Assembly (NCBI GenBank): GCA_016841675.1
Contig: JAENYQ010000016.1
Coordinates: 1 to 52,980 of the forward strand
Direction of reading: 5' to 3'
Length of the DNA: 52,980 nucleotides
Source: Desulfotomaculum sp.
Lineage (GTDB): Bacteria > Bacillota > Desulfotomaculia > Desulfotomaculales > Desulfallaceae
A model generated the notes under the pieces. The model saw nothing but the letters and a program-made list of their open reading frames with translations. It was not told the origin of the DNA and made no database searches. Within the stretch, counting starts at the first letter, position 1, and each line of letters opens with the position of its first letter. The position numbers and the translations under genes were made by a program. Shown here piece after piece: positions 31,818 to 41,834 of the stretch.

Positions 31818-33266
31818 TTAGTGCAGGAAGAACGAGTGGGCGGCGCTGTTAACCACCTCGGACAGCGGTCCGGGGTAGATACCGATGATCAGGGTAACGA
31901 GCATCGTCAATATCAATGTTACCGTCACCGGGCCGGATACATTGATGGGTGACGGGTCTTTGGGCTCGTCGCGGTACATTACCAGCGCTACACGCAGGTA
32001 GTAGTACACCGACACCATGCTCATAATCAAGCCGATGAACACCAGCCACAGGTAACCGTCTACAATGGTTTTGAACAAATAAAATTTGCCCACGAAGCCG
32101 GCCAGCGGCGGTATGCCCGCCATGCTCAGCAGGGCCACCAGCATTACTGCTGCCATCAGCGGTGAACGCTGACTAAGACCTGCATAATCTTTAAGCTCGT
32201 CGCTGCCGGTTACGTTGTAGAAGTACGCCGCTACCGTGAAAGCACCGGCTGTGGCGAACACGTACAGGAAGGCGTAGAACATAACACCTTTAATACCGGC
32301 TTCTGACGCAGTAACCATACCAACCATGATATAACCGGCCTGGGCAATACTGGAGTAGGCCAAAAGCCGCTTGATATTGGTCTGGGGCATGGCCACCAGG
32401 TTACCAATGATAATGGTGATACCAGCCAGGATGGCGATGACCATGGCCCAGTTTTCCCATACGCCCGGTAGCGCGGTAATGAACAGCCGCAGGATGATAG
32501 CGAAGGAAGCCGCCTTGGAACCCATGGACAGGAACGAGGTTACCGGTGTTGGTGCTCCTTCGTAAACATCCGGTGACCACATGTGGAAGGGCACCGCTGA
32601 TATTTTGAAACCGAGACCGGCGATAATCATCACCAGGGCCAGAACCAGGGCCGGTGATACAGGCTGCATGGCAATAATCCGGCTGATGTCCAGCATGATT
32701 ACACTGCCGGTCAAACCGTACAGCAAGCTGAGGCCGTACAGTAGTACTGCCGAGCTCATACCTGCCAGCAGGATATACTTCATGCCTGCTTCCACTGATT
32801 TATTGTCGGTCTTGCGCAGGCAGACCAGTATTACAAAGGCGATGGTCATCAGTTCCAGGCCCAGATAAAGGGTCATTAAGTCCCCCGCTGAGGCCATCAC
32901 CATCATGCCCAGGGTGGCAAAAATGGTCAGGCTGTAATACTCGGCCTGGTTGCCCACCTTATCGACGTAGCGCATGTTGCCCAGAATTACCAGAGCAGCA
33001 GCTACCATAAAGGTGATTTTCCAGAACAAAGCGTAGTTGTCCAGCAGATACATACCTGCCAGCAGTTCACCGCTTTGGCCCCACATGGTGATAGCCACAC
33101 CGATGATGCCCATCAGGCCCAGGAAACTAACCCAACCGAGACCACTTCTGGCGCCCTTGGGAGAGATAATGCCCAGGATTAGTATGCCCAGTCCCAGGGC
33201 GGCCACCAGCATTTCCAGTGTTAAGGCCGACGGGTTAATTGGTATTGAGAAGTCAAATGGTGTCAT
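31818..33266 (-). CDS. nuoN: NADH-quinone oxidoreductase-like subunit N (NuoN)
   Basis: NuoN is one of three antiporter-like membrane subunits that pump protons in complex I. It is almost wholly hydrophobic, with about 14 predicted helices. Conserved features include GLELMTIAFVILVCLRK and SVEAGMKYILLAGMSSAVLLYG (here adjacent), KISAVPFHMWSPDVYEGAPT and IKRLLAYSSIAQAGYIM. Its ATG directly follows the nuoM stop (TAAATG). It is the last gene of the nuoA-N operon. Length is 482 aa, normal. Confidence 0.97.
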   Translation of the reverse strand: MTPFDFSIPINPSALTLEMLVAALGLGILILGIISPKGARSGLGWVSFLGLMGIIGVAITMWGQSGELLAGMYLLDNYALFWKITFMVAAALVILGNMRYVDKVGNQAEYYSLTIFATLGMMVMASAGDLMTLYLGLELMTIAFVILVCLRKTDNKSVEAGMKYILLAGMSSAVLLYGLSLLYGLTGSVIMLDISRIIAMQPVSPALVLALVMIIAGLGFKISAVPFHMWSPDVYEGAPTPVTSFLSMGSKAASFAIILRLFITALPGVWENWAMVIAILAGITIIIGNLVAMPQTNIKRLLAYSSIAQAGYIMVGMVTASEAGIKGVMFYAFLYVFATAGAFTVAAYFYNVTGSDELKDYAGLSQRSPLMAAVMLVALLSMAGIPPLAGFVGKFYLFKTIVDGYLWLVFIGLIMSMVSVYYYLRVALVMYRDEPKDPSPINVSGPVTVTLILTMLVTLIIGIYPGPLSEVVNSAAHSFFLH

Positions 33267-34781
33267 TTAGAACTTCCCCCCTAACTGAAGCGCGTCGCTT
33301 ATTGCTGCGTGCAGGGGCACGACGCCGCTGTTTATCATGTCGAACAACAGAGACGGGAGGAGACCACCGACTACCAGCACTGTACCCAGCACTATTAGAG
33401 GCACCATTTCCGGTCCCCTGATATCCTTGAGATGGTTATACTCCGGACGGGGCGGACCGAACAGTGTGTTGGCACCGGCGCGCAGTACGTACAGCGCGGT
33501 GATGATAATACCGGCAATACCGACCACAGCCAAACCGCCGTACACATCGAACGCACCGATGAAAATGGTGAATTCCGGGATGAAGCTAATCAGGCCGGGT
33601 AGACCCAGGGATGCCATGGCTGCCATCATGAAGCCAACTGCCAGGCGCGGAGTCTGACGGGCCAGGCCGCCCATGTCGGGTATCCAGCGGGTATGCGTCT
33701 TCTCATAGATGAAGCCAATCATGGAGAAGAACAGGGCCGCCATCACACCATGAGCGAACATATTAGCCACGGCGCCGTTGAGTCCGATTACATTCAGGCA
33801 GGCCACGGCCAGGATAACATAACCCATGTGGCTTACGCTGGAGTAACCGACAACGTATTTCAAGTCTTTTTGCGCCAAGGCGCCCATAGCGGCGTAGGCA
33901 ACACCGGCGACACCCAGGACCGCCATGTATGGCGCCCAGAAGGCAGCGCCCGCAGGCAGCATGAATACTGCGATTTTAACCAGGCCGTAACCGCCGATTT
34001 TTTTCAGCACGCCGGCGTGAATCATACTAACCGCAGTGGGAGCACCGGCGTAGCCGTCGGGTGACCAGGAGTGGAACGGCCACATGGAAATCAGTGAACC
34101 AAACCCCAGCAGCATCAAACCGAACAGCCATATCTGGTCGAAACCGGATAGCTGCCGGGCGACCACCGCCATCCCGGTAAAGCTCATATCCGGGACTCCG
34201 GACATAGCAGACGTTTTTACAAACAGCGCAATGACGCCTACCAGCAGGAACGCACTACCGATTAACAGGTAGATGGTCAGCTTCATACCGGCGTATTCCT
34301 TGGTCACGCGCTTGGAGCTGCCCCAGATGACCACCATAATGTAGATGGGGATGACCACCACTTCGTAGAACAGCAGGAAGATGAACAGGTCGTGCGCGAT
34401 AAAGGTACCCATAACCCCGGCAATCAGGAGCAAGAGCAGGATAAAGAACTCCCTGGGCCGGCTGTTAATATTCCAGGAGGCAAACACCGCCGAGAAGCCA
34501 ATCAAGTTGGTTAACAGCAGCATGGGTAAGCTGATGCCGTCAGCGGCCAGGAAGAAGGTTACACCCAAGTCCTGAATCCAGGGTATCTGCATAGCAAACT
34601 GCAGTCCGCCCACGCTTTGGTCATAGGTGAAATAAGCGTACAGACTAAGCGCCAGCGATACAAAGGTGCCTGCAGCAGCAACGCTCCTGATGGTCAGGTT
34701 TTCTTCCTTGGGTACAAACACCAGTATCAATGCCGCAGCTATCGGAGCCAGCAATATGGTCAGCAGGATTGGAAAGTCCAT
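33267..34781 (-). CDS. nuoM: NADH-quinone oxidoreductase-like subunit M (NuoM)
   Basis: This is the second antiporter-like proton-pumping subunit, with about 14 transmembrane helices. Signatures seen are FLLFYEVVVIPIYIMVVIWG, which carries the channel Glu, GSLISMWPFHSWSPDGYAGA and KDLKYVVGYSSVSHMGYVIL. Length is 504 aa. It abuts nuoL and nuoN with no gap, showing tight operon packing. Confidence 0.97.
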   Translation of the reverse strand: MDFPILLTILLAPIAAALILVFVPKEENLTIRSVAAAGTFVSLALSLYAYFTYDQSVGGLQFAMQIPWIQDLGVTFFLAADGISLPMLLLTNLIGFSAVFASWNINSRPREFFILLLLLIAGVMGTFIAHDLFIFLLFYEVVVIPIYIMVVIWGSSKRVTKEYAGMKLTIYLLIGSAFLLVGVIALFVKTSAMSGVPDMSFTGMAVVARQLSGFDQIWLFGLMLLGFGSLISMWPFHSWSPDGYAGAPTAVSMIHAGVLKKIGGYGLVKIAVFMLPAGAAFWAPYMAVLGVAGVAYAAMGALAQKDLKYVVGYSSVSHMGYVILAVACLNVIGLNGAVANMFAHGVMAALFFSMIGFIYEKTHTRWIPDMGGLARQTPRLAVGFMMAAMASLGLPGLISFIPEFTIFIGAFDVYGGLAVVGIAGIIITALYVLRAGANTLFGPPRPEYNHLKDIRGPEMVPLIVLGTVLVVGGLLPSLLFDMINSGVVPLHAAISDALQLGGKF

Positions 34782-36719
34782 CTATTTCACACCTCCCAGA
34801 ACCAAGCTGGCGGCGGAAGGGCCGGTGAAAGTTACCAGCACGGCCACTGCCAGTACACCCAAGAAGAAAATGAGGGCATAATTCTGCAGCCGACCGGTTT
34901 GGAACACCCGCAAGCCGTCGCCGGACGACTTGGTAAAGGTACCAATGCCGTTGACGAGTCCGTCCACCACGTAAAGGTCAAACAGGTAAAACAACCTGGC
35001 GGTACCGTCCACCAGTGCATGGTTGAACCACAGGTAAAGCTCGTCAATATAGTATTTGTTGTACAGCATCCGGTACACCGGTCCGAACCATTCGGCCAGT
35101 TTGCGGGCCCGTTTCTTTTGGGCGTCCTTCAGGTACATCGTGTAAGCCAGGTAAATACCACTACCGGCTAGCACAATGGACAGGAGCATGGCGCCGTAAT
35201 TAATCGGTCCGTGGTGCGGTTCTCCGAAGTAAATCCACTCAGCCCACACGTTGTACCAGGGGGTTCCGAACCAACCGGCGCCGATGGCGCCCACAGCCAG
35301 AACAATAAGCGGCACGGTCATGGTCCAAGGGGACTCTTGCGGATGGTTCTCCGGTTTTTCATCACCGAAGAAGACCAGGAAAATCATGCGCCACATATAA
35401 AACGCAGTCAGGAACGCAGTAAAGGCTGCCATGGCAAACAGCACGTAGTGCCCTTCAGCCAGGGTGGCCACTAGAATTTCGTCCTTGCTCCAGAAGCCTG
35501 CAAAGGGCGGGATGCCGGCAATAGCCAGGCCGCCGATCACGAATGTCCAACCGGTGATGGGCATTTTCTTAATCAGGCCGCCCATCTCCCATACATCGGC
35601 CTTGTGGTGCAAGGCGGTCAACACGCTGCCGGCGGCCAGGAACATCAGCGCCTTGAAGAAGGCGTGGGTCCACATGTGGAACATACCGGCAGTCAGGCTG
35701 CCCACACCCAGGGCCAGCATCATGTAACCCAGTTGGCTGACGGTGGAGTAGGCCAGAATACGTTTGATTTCTCTTTGCGTCAGGGCAATAGTCGCGGCAA
35801 ACAGCGCGGTAAATGCACCAGTCACGGCCACCAACTGCATGGCCGATTCAACCTCGTGGAACAGGAACATGGTCCGGCCCACCAGGTAAACACCAGCCAC
35901 CACCATAGTGGCGGCGTGAATCAGTGCACTGACCGGGGTAGGGCCTTCCATAGCGTCCGGCAGCCACACGTGCAACGGGAACTGACCGGATTTACCAATG
36001 GGACCGATAAACACCAGCACTGCAATCAGGGTCAGCATACCAATACTAGTGTATTCTTGGAAGTTGTGGATTTTTTCACCCAGCTCCACCAGATTTAGAG
36101 TGCCGAAGGTAATCTGCAGTGCCAATAGGCCCAAAAGTAGGCCGAAGTCGGCGACCCGGCAGGTTACAAACGCTTTTTTGGCTGCTTCCCGGGCGGATAT
36201 TTTATGGGTATAGAATCCGATTAACAGGTAGGAACATAAGCCCACCAATTCCCAGGCAACGAACATCTGCAGCAGGTTGCTGGAGATGACTAATAGCAAC
36301 ATGGAAGCGCCGAACAGTGAAAGGTAAGCAAAGAACACCGAGTAACCCGGGTCTCCCTTCATGTACCCCACTGAATAGAGGAAAATAAAAGTCGATATGA
36401 ACGAGACCATGAACATCATCATGGCCGATACCGGGTCCAGCTGCACACCTACGTGCACCATTAGGCTGTCGGTAACCCCCGGCATACCCAGAGATAACCA
36501 CTTGGCAGCATAAACCAACGGTGTTTTAGTATACTCATGGTTGGTGAATATTCCGTACGCCGCAAAGCTGGCGATAACACAAGCTATGGCCATCGAGCCC
36601 ACCGCAATAATTGCACTGAGCTTTTCAAATGGCCGGGTCAAAAATACTATCACCAAAAATGCCAGGGCGGGAAGGAGCGGTACCAACCATGCATGCATCA
36701 TCGCGAATTCAACAAGCAT
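34782..36719 (-). CDS. nuoL: NADH-quinone oxidoreductase-like subunit L (NuoL)
   Basis: NuoL is the distal antiporter-like subunit and carries the long lateral helix in complex I. The core GKSGQFPLHVWLPDAMEGPT and IKRILAYSTVSQLGYMMLALG are clear, as is FVAWELVGLCSYLLIGFY. The C-terminal region includes a long amphipathic segment and a final membrane helix. ATG at 36719 (MLVEFAMMHAWL) has AGGTAGGTG upstream; GTG at 36731 is the alternative. Length is about 645 aa. It lies between nuoK and nuoM in the usual order. Confidence 0.97.
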   Translation of the reverse strand: MLVEFAMMHAWLVPLLPALAFLVIVFLTRPFEKLSAIIAVGSMAIACVIASFAAYGIFTNHEYTKTPLVYAAKWLSLGMPGVTDSLMVHVGVQLDPVSAMMMFMVSFISTFIFLYSVGYMKGDPGYSVFFAYLSLFGASMLLLVISSNLLQMFVAWELVGLCSYLLIGFYTHKISAREAAKKAFVTCRVADFGLLLGLLALQITFGTLNLVELGEKIHNFQEYTSIGMLTLIAVLVFIGPIGKSGQFPLHVWLPDAMEGPTPVSALIHAATMVVAGVYLVGRTMFLFHEVESAMQLVAVTGAFTALFAATIALTQREIKRILAYSTVSQLGYMMLALGVGSLTAGMFHMWTHAFFKALMFLAAGSVLTALHHKADVWEMGGLIKKMPITGWTFVIGGLAIAGIPPFAGFWSKDEILVATLAEGHYVLFAMAAFTAFLTAFYMWRMIFLVFFGDEKPENHPQESPWTMTVPLIVLAVGAIGAGWFGTPWYNVWAEWIYFGEPHHGPINYGAMLLSIVLAGSGIYLAYTMYLKDAQKKRARKLAEWFGPVYRMLYNKYYIDELYLWFNHALVDGTARLFYLFDLYVVDGLVNGIGTFTKSSGDGLRVFQTGRLQNYALIFFLGVLAVAVLVTFTGPSAASLVLGGVK

Positions 36720-36752
36720 TATCCAAAGCACCTACCTTCACTCATGAGAATC

Positions 36753-37067
36753 CTACCACTTCAGCCAATCGAAGTTATCTAGATCTACGGTCAGCCTATT
36801 GCGGTAGATGGCGATGATGATGGCCAGTCCCACACCCACTTCGGCGGCCGCTACGGTGATTACGAAAATGGAGAAAATCTGGCCGGTAAAATCCAAGGGG
36901 GTGATGTACTTGCTGAAGGCCACCAGGTTAATATTTACCGCGTTTAACATTAACTCGATGCAGATTAATACAGCCACGGCATTACGTTTGGTTAACACAC
37001 CAAAAAGACCGATGCTGAAAAGGAGCGCTGAAAGTACTACGTAGTGAGTGAGACTAATTGTCAGCAT
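36753..37067 (-). CDS. nuoK: NADH-quinone oxidoreductase-like subunit K (NuoK)
   Basis: NuoK is a small subunit of three helices with two buried Glu that belong to the proton path: [16 protein letters not shown] and [19 protein letters not shown]. The start chosen is ATG at 37067 ([12 protein letters not shown]), with AGGAGGTG 7 nt upstream, giving 104 aa; the longer frame to 37106 is rejected. It overlaps the 3' end of nuoJ by 14 bp, which implies translational coupling. Confidence 0.97.
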   Translation of the reverse strand: MLTISLTHYVVLSALLFSIGLFGVLTKRNAVAVLICIELMLNAVNINLVAFSKYITPLDFTGQIFSIFVITVAAAEVGVGLAIIIAIYRNRLTVDLDNFDWLKW

Positions 37068-37584
37068 TGGCCTGCACCTCCTCATCCCTGGCCAAAACGA
37101 TGGCACCTACCAGTGCTACCAGCAGGAGCAGCGCGGCCACTTCAAACGGGATTACGTATTTGCTGAGCAATAATGCGCCGATCGCATCAACAGTATTTGC
37201 GGGTACCGCATCGGCAGCGACCAATTCAACCCAGGCTGTACGACCGGCGAATATGGCGCCAAATGCTACTGTCAAGGCCGTCAGACCGGCACCGGCCATT
37301 ATTTGTTTGTTAAACAGGTTAGTTTCGTTCATGTCTGTCCGCTGGATGACCATGATACCCAAAACGATCATGATACACACGGCGCCGGCGTAAACAAGCA
37401 CTTGTACCGCGGCGATGAAATCAGCGTCCAGTGACAGGAACAGTCCGGCCATGGCTATAAAAGTAATGGCCAGGAATAAAACTGAATGCACGATGTTGCG
37501 CATAAACACTACCATGGTGGCCGCGCCCAGAATAGTGGCAGCCAATCCATAAAAAGCAACTACAGCGTAAATGCTTGTCTCCAT
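37054..37584 (-). CDS. nuoJ: NADH-quinone oxidoreductase-like subunit J (NuoJ)
   Basis: NuoJ is a membrane subunit with five predicted helices. The conserved third-helix region [22 protein letters not shown] (part of the proton-coupling path) is present, and [20 protein letters not shown] precedes it. Length is 176 aa. ATG at 37584 has AAGGAGGG upstream. It is packed 3 bp after nuoI and overlaps nuoK. Confidence 0.96.
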   Translation of the reverse strand: METSIYAVVAFYGLAATILGAATMVVFMRNIVHSVLFLAITFIAMAGLFLSLDADFIAAVQVLVYAGAVCIMIVLGIMVIQRTDMNETNLFNKQIMAGAGLTALTVAFGAIFAGRTAWVELVAADAVPANTVDAIGALLLSKYVIPFEVAALLLLVALVGAIVLARDEEVQANADN

Positions 37585-37587
37585 CTG

Positions 37588-38115
37588 TTACTGACCCTCC
37601 TTACCGGCGGCAGCCTCAGATTCGGCAGCGGGTGCGGCGGGTTTGGCAACCTTTTCTTCTTTGGGCGCTTGAGGTTTCAGCTTGGGCTTGGGTTGATCCT
37701 CGCCGCCCATAGCCGGCTCTTCCAACGGTTCGGCTGGCGCTTCCCGCCGTACCAGCACCAGTGGGATATTCTTGTAGAAATACTGGTTCATGTTGAAATC
37801 CTTTGTGAAGTGCAGCGCATCTTTGTTGCACGATTCCACACAAAGCCCGCAGAATAAGCAGTACTGAATGTTCATTTGATAATCAGTCAGATACTGTTTT
37901 TTACCCACCTTTTGCTTGTTTAGGCTGATCACCCTGTTGGGGCAAGCGTTAGCGCACAGCCCGCAGGCGATGCACTTGTCAACGTCCAACACAAACTTAC
38001 CGTGAAAGCGCTCCGGTACCGTGTGCTGTTTTTCCGGGTATTGCACAGTTAATTTGGGGGCCCAGAATTCCTTCCAGGTTATTTGCAGTCCCTTTACTAA
38101 ACCTTTTCCAAACAT
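37588..38115 (-). CDS. nuoI: NADH-quinone oxidoreductase-like subunit I (NuoI, 2x4Fe-4S)
   Basis: NuoI carries clusters N6a and N6b next to NuoB. Two ferredoxin motifs are seen: CIACGLCANACPNRV and CLFCGLCVESCNKDAL, eight Cys in all. The second has Asn in place of the usual Pro after the last Cys. The C-terminal 45 or so residues are an unusual low-complexity tail rich in Ala, Pro, Lys and Glu (KPKLKPQAPKEEKVAKPAAP). It is probably disordered and is absent from short NuoI proteins. Length is 175 aa. Confidence 0.96.
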   Translation of the reverse strand: MFGKGLVKGLQITWKEFWAPKLTVQYPEKQHTVPERFHGKFVLDVDKCIACGLCANACPNRVISLNKQKVGKKQYLTDYQMNIQYCLFCGLCVESCNKDALHFTKDFNMNQYFYKNIPLVLVRREAPAEPLEEPAMGGEDQPKPKLKPQAPKEEKVAKPAAPAAESEAAAGKEGQ

Positions 38116-38119
38116 GCAA

Positions 38120-39175
38120 TCACCACCCTATCGCCCGGTAAATGTACATCCCAATACCGGTTACGAATATATTGGCCAGGGAAAGGGGCACAAGCACCTT
38201 CCAACCGAAGCCCATGAGCTGGTCGATCCTGATCCGGGGATATGTCCAGCGGAACTGCATAACGATAAAAATCAACACATACATCTTGATGAAGAACCAT
38301 ACCCAGGATGGAATAAACGTCAGGCCAAATGGCGCATGCCAACCGCCGAGGAACATAATTGTAGCCATCGCGCATACCACCATGATGTTGGCATACTCGG
38401 CCAGGAAGAACATGGCGAATCCCATACCACCGTACTCGGTATACGGACCGTTAATAATCTCTGATTCACCTTCCACCAGGTCGAAAGGACAGCGGTTAGT
38501 TTCGGCCACAGCGGCAATAAAGAAAATCAAAAAGGCTATTGGTTGGGTAAATATCAGCCAGGTGTGTTCCTGAGCAGCAATAATATCGGACAGATTCAAG
38601 CTGCCCACAATCATAATTACACCCAGCAGGGACAGCACCAGCGGTAATTCGTAACTGACCATCTGGGCTACCGTCCGCATTGCTCCAAGTAAGGAATACT
38701 TGCTGTTGGATGCCCAGCCGCCCATGAAGAAAAACAGCGTGGACAGCGATGCAATGGCCAACAAGTAAAATACCCCGATATTCAAGTCAAGGGCCGCCAT
38801 ATTTTTACCTAATGGAAGTACGGCAAATACCATCAGCGGCGGCAAAAAAATCAGTACTGGTGCCAGCAGAAAAACAACTTTATCCGCTTTTTTGGGAATA
38901 ATTATTTCCTTACTGATTAGCTTGCCAATATCGCACGTGGTTTGCAACAATCCCCAGGGACCGACCCGGTTGGGGCCAATCCGGGCTTGCATAAAGGCGG
39001 CAACTTTACGCTCCATGTAAACCAGCCACAGAGCATTAACCAAAATAAATACTAGGACAGCAACCAGCTTGACTAATAAAACAATTGACTCCGCAATCTC
39101 AGTGGGTAAAAACCCTATCCCTCCGAGAAGAGATCTGAGCCAGTCGGCTGTGCCCACAAATAAATTTTCCAACAT
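38120..39175 (-). CDS. nuoH: NADH-quinone oxidoreductase-like subunit H (NuoH)
   Basis: NuoH forms part of the quinone-binding cavity and links the peripheral arm to the membrane arm. The signatures ERKVAAFMQARIGPNRVGPW and ETNRCPFDLVEGESEIINGP (the Glu-rich loop) are intact, as are about eight helices. Length is 351 aa. The ribosome-binding site GGGGAGAAGAGG precedes the ATG. It lies between nuoD and nuoI; nuoG is absent from this position, where it would lie in the 14-subunit order. Confidence 0.97.
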   Translation of the reverse strand: MLENLFVGTADWLRSLLGGIGFLPTEIAESIVLLVKLVAVLVFILVNALWLVYMERKVAAFMQARIGPNRVGPWGLLQTTCDIGKLISKEIIIPKKADKVVFLLAPVLIFLPPLMVFAVLPLGKNMAALDLNIGVFYLLAIASLSTLFFFMGGWASNSKYSLLGAMRTVAQMVSYELPLVLSLLGVIMIVGSLNLSDIIAAQEHTWLIFTQPIAFLIFFIAAVAETNRCPFDLVEGESEIINGPYTEYGGMGFAMFFLAEYANIMVVCAMATIMFLGGWHAPFGLTFIPSWVWFFIKMYVLIFIVMQFRWTYPRIRIDQLMGFGWKVLVPLSLANIFVTGIGMYIYRAIGW

Positions 39176-39204
39176 GCCTCTTCTCCCCTATGATCCCATA
39201 TTTG

Positions 39205-40308
39205 CTAACAGTCCACTTCCCCAAGCACGATATCGATACTGCCCAGAATGGCTACCACGTCGGCGATCAGATAACCGCGGAGCATTTCGTCCAGGTAGCC
39301 CAGATTAATAAACGAGGGCCGCCGTACATGCAGGCGATATGGCTTGTTGGTGCCATCGCTGACAATGTAATAGCCAATGATGCCCTTGGATGATTCAATC
39401 TCATGATAAACCTCACCTTTGGGCGGTTTCAGGACCTTGGGCACCTTGGCCATCACAGGTCCGTCAACTTCCTTAATCTGCTCGATAGCCTGCTTGATAA
39501 TCCGCACGGATTGCTCCATTTCGAGTACCCGGCAGTAGAAGCGGTCGAAGCAATCACCATTTGTGCCCAGCGGAACCTCGAAATCAAAACGGTCATAGAT
39601 TCCGTATGGCATGGCCTTGCGCAGGTCGTAGTTGACACCACTGGCGCGCAGCACCGGGCCGCTGAGGCTATAATTGATGCATGTTTCAGGGGTAAGCTGG
39701 CCAACGAACTTGGTGCGGGCCTGGAATATTTCATTGCCTGTAATCAATCCGTTATATTCCTCAATATAGCCCGGCATTTCATCCATTAGTTTGTTAAGCT
39801 TATCCAGCCAACCTTCGGTAACATCGTCCGCTACGCCCCCGATACGGGCGTAACTCAGCGTCATCCTGGAACCGGTCAGTTCCTCCAGCAGGTCCATCAT
39901 CTTTTCCCGCTCGCGGAAGCAAAGTAAGAAACCGGTAAATCCGCCGACATCCAGCGCGTATACGCCGGTTGCCAGCACATGGCTCGTCAGACGGGACAGT
40001 TCACCGGAAATAACCCTCAGGTACTCGGCTCTTTCCGGTACTTCGATACCCATCAGCTTTTCCACTGCCTGTACGTAGCCCACGTTCTGCAACATGGCGG
40101 CCAGGTAATCCATCCTATCGGTGTAAGGAATTACCTGGGTATAGGTACGTGCCTCGGCCAGCTTCTCAATGCCCCGATGCAGGTAACCGCAAATCGGCTC
40201 GGCCTTGACAATCCTTTCGCCGTCCAGGGTGAGCAGAATCTGAAAGACGCCGTGGGTACTGGGGTGCTGCGGACCGAAGTTTAATACATATTCTTGCGTC
40301 CTTAACAT
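39205..40308 (-). CDS. nuoD: NADH-quinone oxidoreductase-like subunit D (NuoD)
   Basis: NuoD derives from the large subunit of NiFe hydrogenases and forms the quinone site with NuoB. The family segments [21 protein letters not shown] (split over two lines of the protein), [22 protein letters not shown] and [17 protein letters not shown] are present. The Cys of the hydrogenase active site are absent, as expected for NuoD. Length is 367 aa. It is separate from nuoC rather than fused. Confidence 0.97.
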   Translation of the reverse strand: MLRTQEYVLNFGPQHPSTHGVFQILLTLDGERIVKAEPICGYLHRGIEKLAEARTYTQVIPYTDRMDYLAAMLQNVGYVQAVEKLMGIEVPERAEYLRVISGELSRLTSHVLATGVYALDVGGFTGFLLCFREREKMMDLLEELTGSRMTLSYARIGGVADDVTEGWLDKLNKLMDEMPGYIEEYNGLITGNEIFQARTKFVGQLTPETCINYSLSGPVLRASGVNYDLRKAMPYGIYDRFDFEVPLGTNGDCFDRFYCRVLEMEQSVRIIKQAIEQIKEVDGPVMAKVPKVLKPPKGEVYHEIESSKGIIGYYIVSDGTNKPYRLHVRRPSFINLGYLDEMLRGYLIADVVAILGSIDIVLGEVDC

Positions 40309-40336
40309 TAGCTACACCTCTTATATCCCATATGGG

Positions 40337-40783
40337 TTACTCCCTGCCGCTTTCCCACTGGTAGTCCTTACGCAACGGGTACCCGTCAAACTTGTCGTCC
40401 AGCAGAATACGCTTCAGGTTGGGATGGCCGGTAAATACAATACCCAACAAATCATAAACTTCCCGCTCCTGCCAGTTGGCTCCCCCCCAGACGGGAAAAA
40501 CCGACGGCATTTCGGGATTATCCCTGCTGATAACGGTCTTAACCATTACCGTATAGCCCTTGCCAATGGAATTAAGATTATAAACGACTTCGAGCTTGGT
40601 TTCATCCGGGTAATCGCATGCAGTAAGGTTAGTCAGATAGTCAAACTCAAATTCATCCTTTAATCCCTGCATTGATTCCAAGAGCTTGTCGACAGGAACA
40701 ATAATGGTCTGTTGTTCGTTTACTTCAACGTAAGCATACTTTTGTTTGATCTCCTCTACCGGCGCTGCTGTTATTTCTTTCAT
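40337..40783 (-). CDS. nuoC: NADH-quinone oxidoreductase-like subunit C (NuoC)
   Basis: NuoC is the 30-kDa-type structural subunit that packs against NuoD. The signature [20 protein letters not shown] followed by [19 protein letters not shown] is diagnostic. At 148 aa it is short compared with Escherichia-type NuoC parts but typical of 11-subunit complexes. It overlaps nuoB by 4 bp (ATGA), so the two are translationally coupled. Confidence 0.96.
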   Translation of the reverse strand: MKEITAAPVEEIKQKYAYVEVNEQQTIIVPVDKLLESMQGLKDEFEFDYLTNLTACDYPDETKLEVVYNLNSIGKGYTVMVKTVISRDNPEMPSVFPVWGGANWQEREVYDLLGIVFTGHPNLKRILLDDKFDGYPLRKDYQWESGRE

Positions 40784-41352
40784 TGCCCGGCCACCACCTT
40801 ACGCTTGTTGAGGATTTTGTCCTTAAGCATGATGAATCCTTCCAATATGGCGTCGGGCCTGGGCGGGCAGCCGGGAATGTATACGTCTACCGGCACCACT
40901 TTGTTGGCACCGGGCACCACATAGTATGAGTCTACGAAGGGACCGCCGGAGATAGCGCAACTGCCGACCGCAATACACCATTTAGGTTCCGGCATTTGTT
41001 CCCACAGGCGCAGTACAAACGGCGCCGCTTTCTTGGTTATGGTTCCGGCAACCACCATTACATCGGCCTGGCGAGCGCTGCCGCGCATAACCTCGTACCC
41101 AAAACGGGACAGGTCATAGCGTGGGCCATTTGCTCCCATCAGCGCCTCAATGGCGCAACAGGCCAAACCGAATCCCAGCGGCCAAATGGAGTGAGCCCGG
41201 ACTAGATTCAGTATTTTTTCCAATGGAGCCGCCGAAATAACTCTTTTTACTTCGTACATGTTGTGGTAGTCCGGGTTGGTCCCGAAGTATTCGGGGGCCC
41301 AAATTCCGCTTTTTGCTGTTTCAATTCTTGATTTTTCTTTGTTTACTTCCAT
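40780..41352 (-). CDS. nuoB: NADH-quinone oxidoreductase-like subunit B (NuoB)
   Basis: NuoB binds the terminal cluster N2 that reduces quinone. The four ligand Cys are present: the tandem pair in [12 protein letters not shown], then VGSCAISGG and [12 protein letters not shown] at 41352 ([11 protein letters not shown]) has GGAAGGTG upstream and overlaps the end of nuoA by 10 bp; the longer frame to 41382 is less likely. Length is about 190 aa. The N-terminal 45 residues are an extension before the core. Confidence 0.97.
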   Translation of the reverse strand: MEVNKEKSRIETAKSGIWAPEYFGTNPDYHNMYEVKRVISAAPLEKILNLVRAHSIWPLGFGLACCAIEALMGANGPRYDLSRFGYEVMRGSARQADVMVVAGTITKKAAPFVLRLWEQMPEPKWCIAVGSCAISGGPFVDSYYVVPGANKVVPVDVYIPGCPPRPDAILEGFIMLKDKILNKRKVVAGQ

Positions 41353-41696
41353 TCCAACGCACCTTCCTTCCAGGCGTACCACAAGCCCACAATAAGGATA
41401 AAGATGAAGATGATCATTTCAATGAACGTAAAAATCTGCATGTTATTGAATCTTACAGCCCAGGGATAAAGATAAATTGTTTCCACGTCAAATATGACAA
41501 ATAGTAAAGCATAAAGAAAATAACTGGTTCTAAACTGTACCCAGGTCGGTCCAATGGTTGGTACACCGCACTCGTACTCTTCCATTTTGACCGGGTTGGC
41601 CCGCCTGGGTTGAATCAGAAAAGAAGTTAGGATACCGCCTGCACCAAAAACCAGCGCAACTGTAAAAAATATAAACACACCCGCCCAATCAGACAT
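41343..41696 (-). CDS. nuoA: NADH-quinone oxidoreductase-like subunit A (NuoA)
   Basis: NuoA is a three-helix subunit at the junction of arms. The conserved loop [19 protein letters not shown] carries the family Cys, and [19 protein letters not shown] carries the acidic residues of helix 2. ATG at 41696 ([11 protein letters not shown]) follows AGGGGGGAGG, so it is preferred over the start at 41717. Length is 117 aa. It is the first gene of the nuo operon, whose promoter should lie in 41697-41834. Confidence 0.96.
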   Translation of the reverse strand: MSDWAGVFIFFTVALVFGAGGILTSFLIQPRRANPVKMEEYECGVPTIGPTWVQFRTSYFLYALLFVIFDVETIYLYPWAVRFNNMQIFTFIEMIIFIFILIVGLWYAWKEGALEWK

Positions 41697-41834
41697 TAAA
41701 TTCCTCCCCCCTTTCATTAAAATTTTTACTTATTTACTGATTAATTAAATCTCTATATCACCAACCGGGGAGTACACGAAAAGCATATTGTGAATTCTGT
41801 AACTCCCTGGCGCAAAAAACTACCTGATAAGTTT

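Noticed and set aside
35604-36098. Long plus-strand open frames opposite the nuo genes
   Set aside because: They are antisense shadows of GC-rich membrane-protein genes with no ribosome-binding sites or plausible domains.
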